This document shows positions 23,141-32,066 of a stretch of DNA of 60,986 nt, one piece after another. How positions within the stretch are numbered: the stretch's first letter is position 1; each line of letters begins with the position of its first letter. The stretch comes from Bacillota bacterium (GTDB taxonomy: Bacteria > Bacillota_C > Negativicutes > JAEYSJ01). The notes below the pieces were generated by a model. The model had not been told where the DNA came from, searched no databases, and worked only from the letters and a program-made list of their open reading frames with translations. The stretch lies in assembly GCA_023434855.1 (NCBI GenBank), contig JAEYSJ010000097.1, positions 1 to 60,986 of the forward strand. The letters run 5' to 3'. A program made the translations under genes and the position numbers.

Positions 23141-24317
23141 TGATATAGCTGCCACCAGGGAAAGCATCTGCAAACTGATGGAATTTCACCCCGAAGTGGC
23201 TGCTGTGGCTCAGGCCGGTACGGCGGAGGAAGCTATTAGTAGTGCCAAAGATGCCAAACCTGATATCATTCTTATGGATGTTAACATGCCGGGAATGGAT
23301 GGTATTACCGCAACACAAATTCTGACGACCGAGCTGCCTGATGCTGCCATTATTATAATGAGCGTACAGGGGGAGCAGGAATACTTGCGCCGGGCGATGA
23401 TTGCCGGTGCCAAAAACTATCTGGTCAAACCATTTACCAGCGATGAACTTTTGCAGGCGATCAAACAAGTGCATGCCAATGAGCAAAAACGCAAGAATGT
23501 GCAAAGAAGTGAACCCCAGTCACTGGAAATGGGAAAAGTGATTACCGTATTCAGTACCAAAGGAGGAATCGGTAAAACTACTATCGCAACCAATCTAGCG
23601 GTTGCTTTGGCAATAGAAACAGGGGATAATGTTGGGATGATCGATGCCGATCTGCAATTTGGAGATGTTGGGCTATTTCTAAATATATTGCCGCAGGCTA
23701 CCTGCGCAGATTTAATAAAAGATATTGATAATTTGGACGCGACGTTGCTTGAGGGTTATCTAACACCTTTTAATGCAAATGTAAAGGTACTGCCTGCCCC
23801 CTTTCGCCCTGAGCAAGCTGAAACTATCAGCGGTCAGCATTTGGCAACAATTTTAAAAACTATGCGGGGTATGTTTCAATACATTGTAGTCGACACCGCA
23901 CCAGTCTTTAATGATACCATGCTGTCTGTTTTGGATGCTTCCGACCAGGTACTGGTAATATCATCGATGGATTTGCCGACAATCAAGAATGTTAAGCTGT
24001 GTCTGGAAATTATGGAGTCAATCAACTATTCGCCGGAAAAGATTAAACTGGTGCTTAACCGTGCTAACTCGGAAGGGGGCTTAGAGCTGCGGGAAGTTGA
24101 GGAAAGTCTTCATTATTCTTTCACTGCCACACTGCCCAGTGAAGGTAAAATTGTAGTATCTGCAGTGAACAAAGGAGTCCCTTTCGTTGTCAGTCATCCC
24201 GAAGCTGAAGTGTCAAAAAGCATGTTCGGACTGGCAAGAACCATTGCCGGCAGGGAAGAGAAAACTAAGGAAGAATCCAAGGGTGTGATGGACAGATTAA
24301 AGCGTCTGTTTGGATAG
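23106..24317 (+). CDS. cpaE: receiver-TadZ/CpaE ATPase fusion
   Basis: 403 residues from the ATG at 23106 (or the adjacent ATG 23109), after GGGGAGG. Residues 5-125 are a response-regulator receiver with all active residues: D12, D13, phospho-acceptor D58 (ILMDVNMPG), S86 and K108. Residues about 143-385 are a MinD/ParA-type ATPase with a deviant Walker A (STKGGIGKTT, 150-159). TadZ places the pilus machinery in the cell; many TadZ receivers are degenerate, whereas this one looks able to be phosphorylated. A DegS-like histidine kinase follows two genes later. Confidence 0.92.
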   Translation: MMTEKIKVLIADDIAATRESICKLMEFHPEVAAVAQAGTAEEAISSAKDAKPDIILMDVNMPGMDGITATQILTTELPDAAIIIMSVQGEQEYLRRAMIAGAKNYLVKPFTSDELLQAIKQVHANEQKRKNVQRSEPQSLEMGKVITVFSTKGGIGKTTIATNLAVALAIETGDNVGMIDADLQFGDVGLFLNILPQATCADLIKDIDNLDATLLEGYLTPFNANVKVLPAPFRPEQAETISGQHLATILKTMRGMFQYIVVDTAPVFNDTMLSVLDASDQVLVISSMDLPTIKNVKLCLEIMESINYSPEKIKLVLNRANSEGGLELREVEESLHYSFTATLPSEGKIVVSAVNKGVPFVVSHPEAEVSKSMFGLARTIAGREEKTKEESKGVMDRLKRLFG

Positions 24318-24371
24318 TGATTAGTAACAGGAATAGATGATTTGTAACAGGCTCTAATGGGGGTAAGGTAT

Positions 24372-25346
24372 ATGGCGTTAATTATCTTGATATCAGCCTT
24401 TCTTACCATATTCTGTATCGCTATTTTTATTTATCGTATTTTGGTTTCAGATAAACGTACCGTTGCCCTGCGTATTAAGCAATTTGTGGGCCGCTGCCAG
24501 CCGCAGGAATCGCCGCTTAAGACAGCGACTACGCTCAAACAGACGAGTGGTGGTCAGACACTTATACGACGCTTGAGTAAACATTTTGAATCTTTGCAAT
24601 GGTCCCGCCTGATGGAGCACAAACTTATCCAGGCCGGAATACCGTTGCGGGGTTCGGAGTTTATCGTTATTTGTGTGGGATCCGCTTTAGCGGGATTTGT
24701 TGTCATATTTCTGTTAAGTGGCGGCAGTCTGCTGAGGGCTTTAGTTGGCGCATTCGTCGGTTGTTTTATCCCGCTCGTTGTTTTGCGGATAAAAATTGAT
24801 AAAAGAGCGAAAGCCTTTAACGAACAACTGGGGGATTCTCTTATTCTGGTTGCTAATTCCCTGCGTACTGGATATAGTTTTATGCAGGCTATCGAAATGG
24901 TATCCCGGGAAATGCCGCAGCCTATTTCAGATGAATTTGGCCGTGTGCTAAAGGAAATGGGCCTGGGAGTGCCAACCGAACAGGCGATGAACAATCTCGC
25001 AAAAAGGGTTAACAGTGATGATTTGGACTTAGTGGTTACCGCCGTGCTTATTCAACGCCAGGTAGGCGGTAATTTGGCTGAGGTGCTGGACAATATTGCC
25101 GGTACCATTCGCGAACGGGTAAAAATAAAAGGTCAAATAAAAACACTGACTGCCCAGGGGAGAATTTCCGGTATAATTATCAGCCTGCTGCCAGTGGGGA
25201 TTGGTAGTGTAATATACCTGATTAATCCTGAATACATCAGCTTGCTTTTTACCCATCCTTTAGGCAAAGCCATGCTGGCTGCGGGAGTGGTCAGTCAGCT
25301 CATGGGGATTATGTTTATCCGAAAAATTGTTAATATTGAGGTATAG
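24372..25346 (+). CDS. tadB: Tad pilus inner-membrane platform TadB
   Basis: 324 residues from the ATG at 24372 (GGGGGTAAGG upstream; an ATG at 24357 would overlap it). It has an N-terminal helix, two central helices (about 95-135), a T2SSF domain (residues about 160-290, including DSLILVANSLRTGYSFMQAI and LVVTAVLIQRQVGGNLAEVL) and C-terminal helices. It forms the platform with TadC on which TadA acts. Unusually, tadB is separated from tadA-tadC by about 5.3 kb of other genes. Confidence 0.9.
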   Translation: MALIILISAFLTIFCIAIFIYRILVSDKRTVALRIKQFVGRCQPQESPLKTATTLKQTSGGQTLIRRLSKHFESLQWSRLMEHKLIQAGIPLRGSEFIVICVGSALAGFVVIFLLSGGSLLRALVGAFVGCFIPLVVLRIKIDKRAKAFNEQLGDSLILVANSLRTGYSFMQAIEMVSREMPQPISDEFGRVLKEMGLGVPTEQAMNNLAKRVNSDDLDLVVTAVLIQRQVGGNLAEVLDNIAGTIRERVKIKGQIKTLTAQGRISGIIISLLPVGIGSVIYLINPEYISLLFTHPLGKAMLAAGVVSQLMGIMFIRKIVNIEV

Positions 25347-25354
25347 CGTATTAT

Positions 25355-25392
25355 AAAAAGAGGGTGAAAATTAGCCCCTCTTTTCCTTGTTT
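25355..25392 (+). terminator. terminator after tadB
   Basis: AAAAGAGGG and CCCCTCTTTT with an 11-nt loop, followed by TTCCTTGTTTT. Confidence 0.7.
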
Positions 25393-25500
25393 TCCCGGAA
25401 GGGATAAAACTATTATTTAGCGAATGTTGTTACAGAAAAAATTAAAGATGTATTTAAAAAGTTCTGATTGAAAAGTGAGATTTAGGTATAGGGTGAGTTT

Positions 25501-26628
25501 ATGCAGAAATTGGATATGAAAATTCTCGATAAAATTGTAAAGAATACGATTGCGGCTGTGGAGAAAGGCAAGTCACAGATTTTTGATATTTATGAAGCTG
25601 CACGTGATGAGATGGAAAATATCCGTAAAGACGTTGAACGTATAAAGCAAGAAGCGGCGGATATCATTATTAAGGTTGATGAACTTGAAAAGAAAGAACG
25701 GCGGGCCCGGTTAAGATTAATGGAGGTCAGCCGTAATTTTCGCGTTTATTCGGAAGATGACATAAAAGCTGCATATAGTGATGCTAATAATCTGCAGATT
25801 GAACTGGCAGTGGCACGCGAATATGAGCAAAACTTAAGACGCCGGCGGGATGATCTGGAGGTGCGTCTCAAATCCCTTAAAAATACGGTGGGAAAGGCGG
25901 AAGGTCTGGTTTCGCAGGTAGGCGCCGTGCTTGGCTATTTAGGGAACGAGATGGGGGGAGTGGTGACCCAGATTGAGTCACTCCAGCAAAGTCAAATTTT
26001 TGGTGCCAGAATTATTAAAGCCCAGGAAGAAGAGAGGCGCAGGGTATCACGGGAGATTCATGACGGACCGGCGCAGGCTATGGCCAACATAGTTTTCAGG
26101 GCCGAGGTGTGTGAACGGCTTCTTGACCTTGACGTTGCCCGGTGCCGGACCGAACTTAAGGACTTACGGGAACAGGTGCGCCAGTGTCTTAAGGAAACCC
26201 GCAAGATTATCTTCGATCTGCGGCCCATGACCCTCGATGACTTAGGGTTAGTGCCTACCATTAAGCGGTTTTTAGAATCCATGAAAGAACGCAGCGGCAT
26301 AGTATTTGAGGTTCGGATTATGGGTGAGGAAAAACGGCTGGATTCATACATGGAAATCGGTTTGTTTAGAACTATCCAGGAAGCGATTAATAATGTGGAG
26401 AAGCATTCTAAAGCCACCGATATGGAAGTACGGATAGAATTTCGCCGGACTTTTGTTGTAGTTGTTGTCGAGGATAACGGTCAGGGGTTTGATGTCAGTC
26501 AAAATGTTGGCAGTGAGAGCTTTGGGCTGATGGGTATGCGGGAGAGAATAAACCTGCTAAAAGGTGAAGTCGTAGTGAAGTCGGAGCTGGGGAAGGGTAC
26601 TAAAGTTCTGATAAAAGTGCCCCTGTAG
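25501..26628 (+). CDS. DegS-like cytoplasmic histidine kinase
   Basis: 375 residues, no transmembrane segment. The N-terminal 175 residues form a long coiled-coil sensor (KKERRARLRLMEVSRNFRVY region) as in DegS. HisKA_3 follows with H187 in REIHDGPAQAMAN, then a HATPase domain (NNVEKHS N-box, EDNGQGFD, GLMGMRERI). In Bacillus DegS has DegU as partner; here no LuxR-type regulator is adjacent, and the nearest receiver is that of the TadZ fusion upstream. The gene has its own region behind a terminator, in the middle of the pilus locus. Confidence 0.88.
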   Translation: MQKLDMKILDKIVKNTIAAVEKGKSQIFDIYEAARDEMENIRKDVERIKQEAADIIIKVDELEKKERRARLRLMEVSRNFRVYSEDDIKAAYSDANNLQIELAVAREYEQNLRRRRDDLEVRLKSLKNTVGKAEGLVSQVGAVLGYLGNEMGGVVTQIESLQQSQIFGARIIKAQEEERRRVSREIHDGPAQAMANIVFRAEVCERLLDLDVARCRTELKDLREQVRQCLKETRKIIFDLRPMTLDDLGLVPTIKRFLESMKERSGIVFEVRIMGEEKRLDSYMEIGLFRTIQEAINNVEKHSKATDMEVRIEFRRTFVVVVVEDNGQGFDVSQNVGSESFGLMGMRERINLLKGEVVVKSELGKGTKVLIKVPL

Positions 26629-26888
26629 AAATTTGGAGTCCAGGCATGTTCTTCTAAAGACAGCTTGATCGCCGTCGCGGTTTATGTGACCTGTCTCTCT
26701 TTATTTAAGCGGTATTGCAGATAGGTATTTGAAACATTCTGGGACAACAGTCCTGATCAATATACGACCGAACACCCACATGAAATTGAGACCAGAGGAC
26801 GATATGAATAACTGCCGGCCTTTGTTACAATAACATTAGAAACAGATTATGGCTCCTAAATTTTAAGAAATACAAAGGAGGCAGGACA

Positions 26889-27080
26889 ATGAAAAAGGTA
26901 TTTCAAATGTTGGTCTGGTTGGAGAATGTGAAGGCAGTGATCCGGAATGAAAAAGGTCAGGGTATGGTTGAGTATGGACTTATTTTAGCCCTTATTGCGG
27001 TTGTGGTAATTGGTGTTATGACAACTATGGGAACTAATCTCCAGGCTATGTTCCAGACTGTTGCCAACAAGATTCAATAA
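26889..27080 (+). CDS. flp: Flp-type major pilin
   Basis: 63 residues, ATG after AAAGGAGG. A positively charged leader ends in a prepilin site K-G before QGMVEYGLILALIAV; Glu at +5 and the following Tyr are the class IVb Flp pattern. A hydrophobic helix completes the roughly 40-residue mature pilin. TadA/B/C assemble it, and TadE is probably a minor pilin. The prepilin peptidase (TadV/CpaA) is not in the window. A strong terminator follows, consistent with separate high expression. Confidence 0.95.
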   Translation: MKKVFQMLVWLENVKAVIRNEKGQGMVEYGLILALIAVVVIGVMTTMGTNLQAMFQTVANKIQ

Positions 27081-27109
27081 TCATAGGAAATGCTTAAGTT
27101 TCTTTGGTA

Positions 27110-27140
27110 AATACCCCCGGCAGCCCGGGGGTTTTATTTT
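27110..27140 (+). terminator. terminator of the pilin gene
   Basis: CCCCCGG, CAG, CCCGGGGG followed by TTTTATTTTTT. Confidence 0.88.
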
Positions 27141-27247
27141 TTGCATATTTTCATATGATTAGATGATTTGGGTAGAAAGTATTTTAAATATGAGATACAC
27201 TTGTAAATGTTATAATAAAGTAAGAAGGCGAGGTTAGCGGACTAAAA

Positions 27248-27643
27248 ATGCTTGAATATCAACTTTTCCGGTACGCCATTGTTGGCGGCATTGCTTTTAT
27301 TATTGATACAGGCACGCTGTTCCTGATGACGGAATTTTTTCATATCCACTACCTCGTGTCGGCAGCAGCTGCTTTTATTGCCGGATTGATAACCAATTAC
27401 CTTTTGAGCATAAACTGGGTATTTGAGCATCATACGTGCCAATCCCGCAACCAGGAATTTATCGTTTTTGCCGCGATTGGCATACTCGGATTGGGAATGA
27501 ACGAACTGTTTATTTGGTTTTTTACCGAAAAGGCCGGTTTGTACTATGTCCTTTCTAAAGTATTGTCAACCGGTCTGGTGTTTTTATGGAATTTTTATGC
27601 CCGTAAAATAATTTTGTTTCGTCAACAAACAGCGGGAAGGTGA
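27248..27643 (+). CDS. GtrA-family membrane protein
   Basis: 131 residues with four transmembrane helices, starting QLFRYAIVGGIAFIIDTGTL, the usual GtrA opening, and ending with the basic FYARKIILF motif. GtrA proteins help move lipid-linked sugars across the membrane or scaffold glycosyltransferases. It stands 5 bp before an FAD oxidoreductase gene, between pilin and tadE genes. A link to pilin or surface glycosylation is plausible but unproven. Confidence 0.88.
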   Translation: MLEYQLFRYAIVGGIAFIIDTGTLFLMTEFFHIHYLVSAAAAFIAGLITNYLLSINWVFEHHTCQSRNQEFIVFAAIGILGLGMNELFIWFFTEKAGLYYVLSKVLSTGLVFLWNFYARKIILFRQQTAGR

Positions 27644-27648
27644 TATAA

Positions 27649-29142
27649 ATGCCGCAAAAAAAAGCATGCATAATTGGCGCCGGACCGGCGGGTCTGACAG
27701 CGGCGCTGGAATTGCTAAAACATACGGATGTTAAGCCTGTGATTTTCGAAATGGATCAGACCGTTGGGGGGTTATCGCAAACGGTTAATTATCATGGCAA
27801 CCGCATAGATATCGGTGGCCATCGTTTTTTTTCCAAATCCGACCGTGTCATGCAGGCATGGCGGGATATTCTGCCCCAGGAAGGACAAGAGTTAAAAGCG
27901 GAAAACACAGATAAAATTATGCTCGTACGTGAGCGCCTGTCACGTATTTTATTTTTGCGAAAATTTTTTGCTTATCCGTTGGCGCTTAATTTGGATACAT
28001 TGAAAAAATTAGGGCTCACCCGGGTAATGATGATCGGCCTAAGTTACATCGGTGCTCAGATACGGCCTGTCAAACCGGAAAAGACGCTGGAGGATTTTTT
28101 TATTAACCGGTTTGGCCGGGAGCTGTACAGGACGTTCTTCGAAGATTATACCGAGAAGGTATGGGGGGTTCCCTGCTGCGACATTCCCCGCGACTGGGGA
28201 GCTCAGCGGGTTAAGGGGCTGTCTGTAGGCAAGGCTGTTTGGCATGCCGTTAAAAAACAATTCACCTTCCAGGAAAGCCTGGCACAGAAACAGACTGAAA
28301 CAAGTCTGATCGAACGATTTCTCTACCCTAAATATGGTCCCGGGCAGTTATGGGAAGAAGTGGCGGCCGACATTAAAGACCGTGGCGGGAAAATACTGCT
28401 TGGACATAAAATTACGGGGATTGAATGCAGTGGAAAACATATACAAAATATTACTGTGTTGAATGAAGAAATCGGCGATAGTAGTCAAATAGCCTTGGAC
28501 TATCTTTTGTCCTCCATGCCTGTGAAAGACCTGATAAATGCCTTGACAGGAGATGAAACACCACCCTTAGTGAAGTTGGTGGCCAATGATCTAATGTATA
28601 GAGATTTTATAACAATCGGCGTTATGCTGCCGCAGGCAAAATATCAGGTTCCGCCCGATAACTGGATCTATGTTCAGGAAAAGGATGTTAAGGTTGGCCG
28701 GATTCAGATTTTTAACAACTGGAGTCCATATATGGTGAAAGAACAGCATGTTCTTTGGCTTGGACTGGAATACTTTTGCAATGAGGGCGATGATTTATGG
28801 AATGAACCGGATAGCAGTCTGCAGGCTTTGGCAGCGAATGAGCTAAGAAAAATTGGATTCATTGATGATTGCCGGGATGTACTTGATTCAATAGTAATTC
28901 GCATGCCTAAGGCTTATCCTGCTTATTTTGGCAGTTATAAACAATTTGGCGTTATCCGGGAATATATTGATCAGATTGGCAATCTGTTTTTGATCGGACG
29001 CAACGGTATGCACCGTTATAATAATATGGATCATTCCATGCTTACTGCTATGGCAGCGGTGGAGAATATCGCCGCCGGTATTGTTACCAAAGGCAATCTT
29101 TGGTCTATTAACGCCGAGGAAGAATACCACGAGCAAAAATGA
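27649..29142 (+). CDS. FAD-dependent oxidoreductase (UDP-galactopyranose-mutase/PPOX-like)
   Basis: 497 residues. The dinucleotide fold is at the start ([17 protein letters not shown], residues 7-23) with an acidic residue E34 at the second strand and the GG doublet (VGGLSQTV, then IDIGGHRFF at about 57-65). The C-terminus has the second FAD contact ([20 protein letters not shown], about 450-469). This group includes UDP-galactopyranose mutase relatives encoded in polysaccharide loci. With GtrA it forms a likely two-gene sugar unit. Reaction not assignable. Confidence 0.8.
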   Translation: MPQKKACIIGAGPAGLTAALELLKHTDVKPVIFEMDQTVGGLSQTVNYHGNRIDIGGHRFFSKSDRVMQAWRDILPQEGQELKAENTDKIMLVRERLSRILFLRKFFAYPLALNLDTLKKLGLTRVMMIGLSYIGAQIRPVKPEKTLEDFFINRFGRELYRTFFEDYTEKVWGVPCCDIPRDWGAQRVKGLSVGKAVWHAVKKQFTFQESLAQKQTETSLIERFLYPKYGPGQLWEEVAADIKDRGGKILLGHKITGIECSGKHIQNITVLNEEIGDSSQIALDYLLSSMPVKDLINALTGDETPPLVKLVANDLMYRDFITIGVMLPQAKYQVPPDNWIYVQEKDVKVGRIQIFNNWSPYMVKEQHVLWLGLEYFCNEGDDLWNEPDSSLQALAANELRKIGFIDDCRDVLDSIVIRMPKAYPAYFGSYKQFGVIREYIDQIGNLFLIGRNGMHRYNNMDHSMLTAMAAVENIAAGIVTKGNLWSINAEEEYHEQK

Positions 29143-29242
29143 TATGTGTCTCTGAGAAGTATGCCGAAAAACATAAAATATTGCACCCGCATAAGAACAT
29201 ATCAAGTAGCAAATGAATACAATACAACTATATAGCCTTCAT

Positions 29243-29284
29243 CCTACCCCTGGGAATATGACATCCAGGGGTAGAATTTTATCC
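29243..29284 (+). terminator. terminator of the GtrA/oxidoreductase unit
   Basis: CTACCCCTGG, 11-nt loop, CCAGGGGTAG followed by AATTTTAT. Confidence 0.75.
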
Positions 29285-29412
29285 ATAATTCGAAACCGGA
29301 AATGTTCCCACTGTCTCTTGCTATGAAAGTTTTTACTGTGGGGATGAAGGTTTATTTCCTAAACGAATAACAAAATTTAATAAATTAAGTATTTTGTAAA
29401 GGGGGTGTTACT

Positions 29413-29826
29413 ATGGCAGAGCGGTTACTACAGTTAGTTCCTAGTATTGCAACAATTTATACAGACGAATATCCTCCGCGTAATATAGCATATGTCCATC
29501 ATCGCACATGGGTGGAAAATATACCACAAGAGGGTGCGGTTGATGGATTTGAATATGCAGCTTATTATGAACCATACCCCAATTGTGTAAGTGGGGGAAC
29601 CATTGATGCTATCTTTATCGAGATTCTAGCTCACAATGACGGAAACTTTCTATTTTTAGGTTACGCTACCAAGCCGGATTTAAATCGGGAAGAGTTTAAA
29701 ATAAATGAATCGTACACCAACTACAAGGATGCTAAACGTAAGGCAACTAAGTGGCTTTCGAAGGCGCAGAAGTTTATTAATATGCAAAAGAGGCAATCGA
29801 TTGTCAATCTGCCTGACCCAGGCTAA
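29413..29826 (+). CDS. hypothetical protein, 137 aa
   Basis: ATG after AAAGGGGGTG. A soluble alpha/beta protein with many aromatic residues (YEPYPN, EYAAYYEP) and a basic C-terminal helix (KDAKRKATKWLSKAQKF). No signal peptide, no known motif. It is placed alone between the glycan unit and tadE, with no partner. I do not recognise the family. Confidence 0.6.
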   Translation: MAERLLQLVPSIATIYTDEYPPRNIAYVHHRTWVENIPQEGAVDGFEYAAYYEPYPNCVSGGTIDAIFIEILAHNDGNFLFLGYATKPDLNREEFKINESYTNYKDAKRKATKWLSKAQKFINMQKRQSIVNLPDPG

Positions 29827-30069
29827 GTCCCTCAAAAACGTGGAGCAGTTATTGCGAATAAAACGGATAATGCTTCTTAACAGTATTTTGGGACCAAACT
29901 CCCAGGAAAAAGCAGGACTTACTGTTAACAGAATAAGACCAGGGCAAGATTAAAATGCCACAGTATTCGTGCTACAATTAAGGTAGCCGGATAAGTCAGA
30001 GATTTCCGGAGACCAATGGTATTCTTTATCTATCAATTGAATTACTTTTGTGGCTTAAATAGAAAAATG
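29827..30069. other. intergenic, nothing recognised
   Basis: Before the type A repeat at 30070. No hairpin with a T-run and no coding potential with a start context. Confidence 0.3.
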
Positions 30070-30171
30070 TTACCGCCATGAACGCTGAGGACACCAAGAG
30101 GAATGCGTGATGACCATCGCGCTGGAAAGAAGATAAATTTTCTTGGCGCTCTTGGTGTTCTTGGCGGTTAA
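30070..30171. repeat. 9-bp-period palindromic element, type A (locus 2)
   Basis: Left arm TTACCGCCATGAACGCTGAG with diverged units; right arm CTTGGCGCTCTTGGTGTTCT then TGGCGGTTAA. The centre contains GCGTGATGACCATCGCGC, an inner hairpin like those of the type B elements. Confidence 0.75.
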
Positions 30172-30228
30172 ATGTTTTTAATGGCAATTTTTTAACTGAA
30201 TTTATTGTCCTGGGAGGAGGTTGCCGAT

Positions 30229-30627
30229 TTGCAGTTAATAAGCGGGTATATAAAAAATCACCGGGGACAGACTTTAGTGGAGTTTGCGTTGGTTATTCCA
30301 TGGCTGATTCTGTTGGTGGTCGGCGTAATGGAGTTTGGATTAATACTAAATCAATATATGGTAGTGGCTGAAGCAGCCAGAGAAGGGGCGCGTTCGGCGG
30401 CTTTGGGCGGGGACGATGCTACGGTCACCGGTGTTGTTAAGGGGGCGGTACCATCCCCAGGTATGGATAGTAATCAAATAAAGGTAACTGTTGTTCCGGC
30501 AACCAGGACAAGGGGCAATTCAGTCACTGTAACTGTCACTTATCCTTTAAAAACAATTACTAAAATGATGAGCGGTTTTTTCACGCAAGGCACGGTACAG
30601 GGATCGGCAACAATGCGGGTTGAGTAG
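30229..30627 (+). CDS. tadE: TadE-like minor pilin/pseudopilin
   Basis: 132 residues from the TTG at 30229, chosen because GGGAGGAGG is 8 nt upstream. The N-terminus has the TadE signature RGQTLVEFALVIPWLILLVV with Glu at +5 after the G cleavage site. The remainder is a beta-rich periplasmic domain. It is probably processed by the same peptidase as Flp and assembled into or at the base of the pilus. It stands 18 bp before tadA. Confidence 0.9.
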   Translation: MQLISGYIKNHRGQTLVEFALVIPWLILLVVGVMEFGLILNQYMVVAEAAREGARSAALGGDDATVTGVVKGAVPSPGMDSNQIKVTVVPATRTRGNSVTVTVTYPLKTITKMMSGFFTQGTVQGSATMRVE

Positions 30628-30645
30628 AGAAGGGGGAGGACCACC

Positions 30646-32007
30646 ATGTCGCTATTAAAACGGCTTGAAGAACAAAAACAGGCTGAGCAGCCGGTTCACG
30701 GCAAAGAAAAGACCAAGTTTGCCGTTGCTGCAATAAAAGCTGATCCCTATCAAAGTCTGAAAGGCAAAATTCACAAACGCATTGTTGATGAAATGAGTGC
30801 GGAAGAAAGCAAAAACCCGGCTGAAATGGATAAAAAAGTATTGGAGGACTTGGTGGCCAAGATCGCCAACACCGTAATGGATGAAGAGCAGCCGCCTGTA
30901 CTGCGGGGGGATCGGGCCCGGGTGATTACCGAGGTGGTAGACGAGGTGCTGGGATTTGGGCCTATTGATCCTTTGCTCAAAGATGATTCTATTTCCGAAG
31001 TAATGGTCAACAGCGCCCACCAGGTTTATGTCGAACGCAAAGGTAAACTGGTGCTGGCTGATGTGCATTTCAGGGATGATGCTCATGTGATGCAGGTAAT
31101 TGAAAGGATTGTCGCTCCTATCGGGCGGCGCATTGATGAAAGTTCGCCAATGGTTGACGCCCGCCTGCCTGACGGTTCCCGGGTAAATGCCATCATTCCT
31201 CCCCTCGCGCTTAAAGGACCTTGTATCACTATCAGGAAGTTCGCCAAAAATCCGCTTACTGTAGATAATCTAGTGGATTTTGGCACATTAACTAAAGAGA
31301 TGGCGGAGTTTCTCAAAGCTTGCGTTGAAGGAAAACTGAATATTGTGGTTTCCGGCGGGACAGGCTCAGGGAAAACAACGACTCTTAATATATTGTCTTC
31401 CTTTATTCCGGCAGATGAGCGGATTGTTACCATTGAGGACGCGGCAGAATTGCAGCTGCGGCAGGAGCATGTGGTAACTTTGGAAACCCGGCCGGCTAAT
31501 ATAGAAGGAAAAGGGTCAATTACCATGCGGGATTTAGTAAAAAACAGCCTGCGTATGCGGCCGGATCGTATTGTTGTTGGCGAGGTCAGAAGCGGTGAGG
31601 CTCTTGATATGCTGCAGGCAATGAATACCGGCCATGACGGCTCCCTGACGACAGGTCACGCCAATACTCCAAGGGATATGCTCAGCCGTTTGGAGACTAT
31701 GGTGCTAATGGCGGGTATGGACTTGCCGGTAAAAGCCATCCGGGAACAAATTGCTTCTGCAGTCGACCTAATCGTGCAGCAATCCCGCCTGCAAGACGGC
31801 AGCCGCCGCATTACCCACCTTACCGAAGTTCAGGGCATGGAAGGGGAAGTAATTACTCTACAGGATATATTTATCTTTGAACAAATGGGAAAAGATGAAA
31901 AAAATAAAATAGTGGGCCGTTTTAAACCTACCGGTATCAGGCCTAAATTTTTGGAGAAACTGGCGGCAAATGGGATTAGTTTGTCCAATGAAACATTCTG
32001 GCCTTAG
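30646..32007 (+). CDS. tadA: Tad pilus assembly ATPase TadA/CpaF
   Basis: 453 residues, ATG after AGAAGGGGGAGG. N-terminal domain to about 180, then the secretion-ATPase core: Walker A VSGGTGSGKTTTLN (about 236-249), Asp box with ITIRKFAKNPLT before it, Walker B MRPDRIVVGEVRSGEALD and His box TGHDGSLTTGHANTP. It hydrolyses ATP to drive Flp pilus extension and retraction from the inner membrane. It is followed by tadC after 59 bp. Confidence 0.95.
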   Translation: MSLLKRLEEQKQAEQPVHGKEKTKFAVAAIKADPYQSLKGKIHKRIVDEMSAEESKNPAEMDKKVLEDLVAKIANTVMDEEQPPVLRGDRARVITEVVDEVLGFGPIDPLLKDDSISEVMVNSAHQVYVERKGKLVLADVHFRDDAHVMQVIERIVAPIGRRIDESSPMVDARLPDGSRVNAIIPPLALKGPCITIRKFAKNPLTVDNLVDFGTLTKEMAEFLKACVEGKLNIVVSGGTGSGKTTTLNILSSFIPADERIVTIEDAAELQLRQEHVVTLETRPANIEGKGSITMRDLVKNSLRMRPDRIVVGEVRSGEALDMLQAMNTGHDGSLTTGHANTPRDMLSRLETMVLMAGMDLPVKAIREQIASAVDLIVQQSRLQDGSRRITHLTEVQGMEGEVITLQDIFIFEQMGKDEKNKIVGRFKPTGIRPKFLEKLAANGISLSNETFWP

Positions 32008-32008
32008 A

Positions 32009-32032
32009 GGCTGTTTTTAAACGCCCATCTGC
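32009..32032. repeat. short dispersed repeat (GGCTG...CATCTGC)
   Basis: 24 bp directly after the tadA stop. The inverse complement of its second half (GCAGATGGGCGTTTTTAA-type) recurs at 41610-41627 and, with one change, at 48753-48776. Confidence 0.55.
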
Positions 32033-32066
32033 ATACCAAGTTGTTTAGAAAGGAACGGTGGGTATA

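Noticed and set aside
26629..26888. Riboswitch or small RNA before the flp pilin gene
   Set aside because: I saw no conserved core (for instance of the c-di-GMP class) and no stable hairpin with a T-run; left undescribed.
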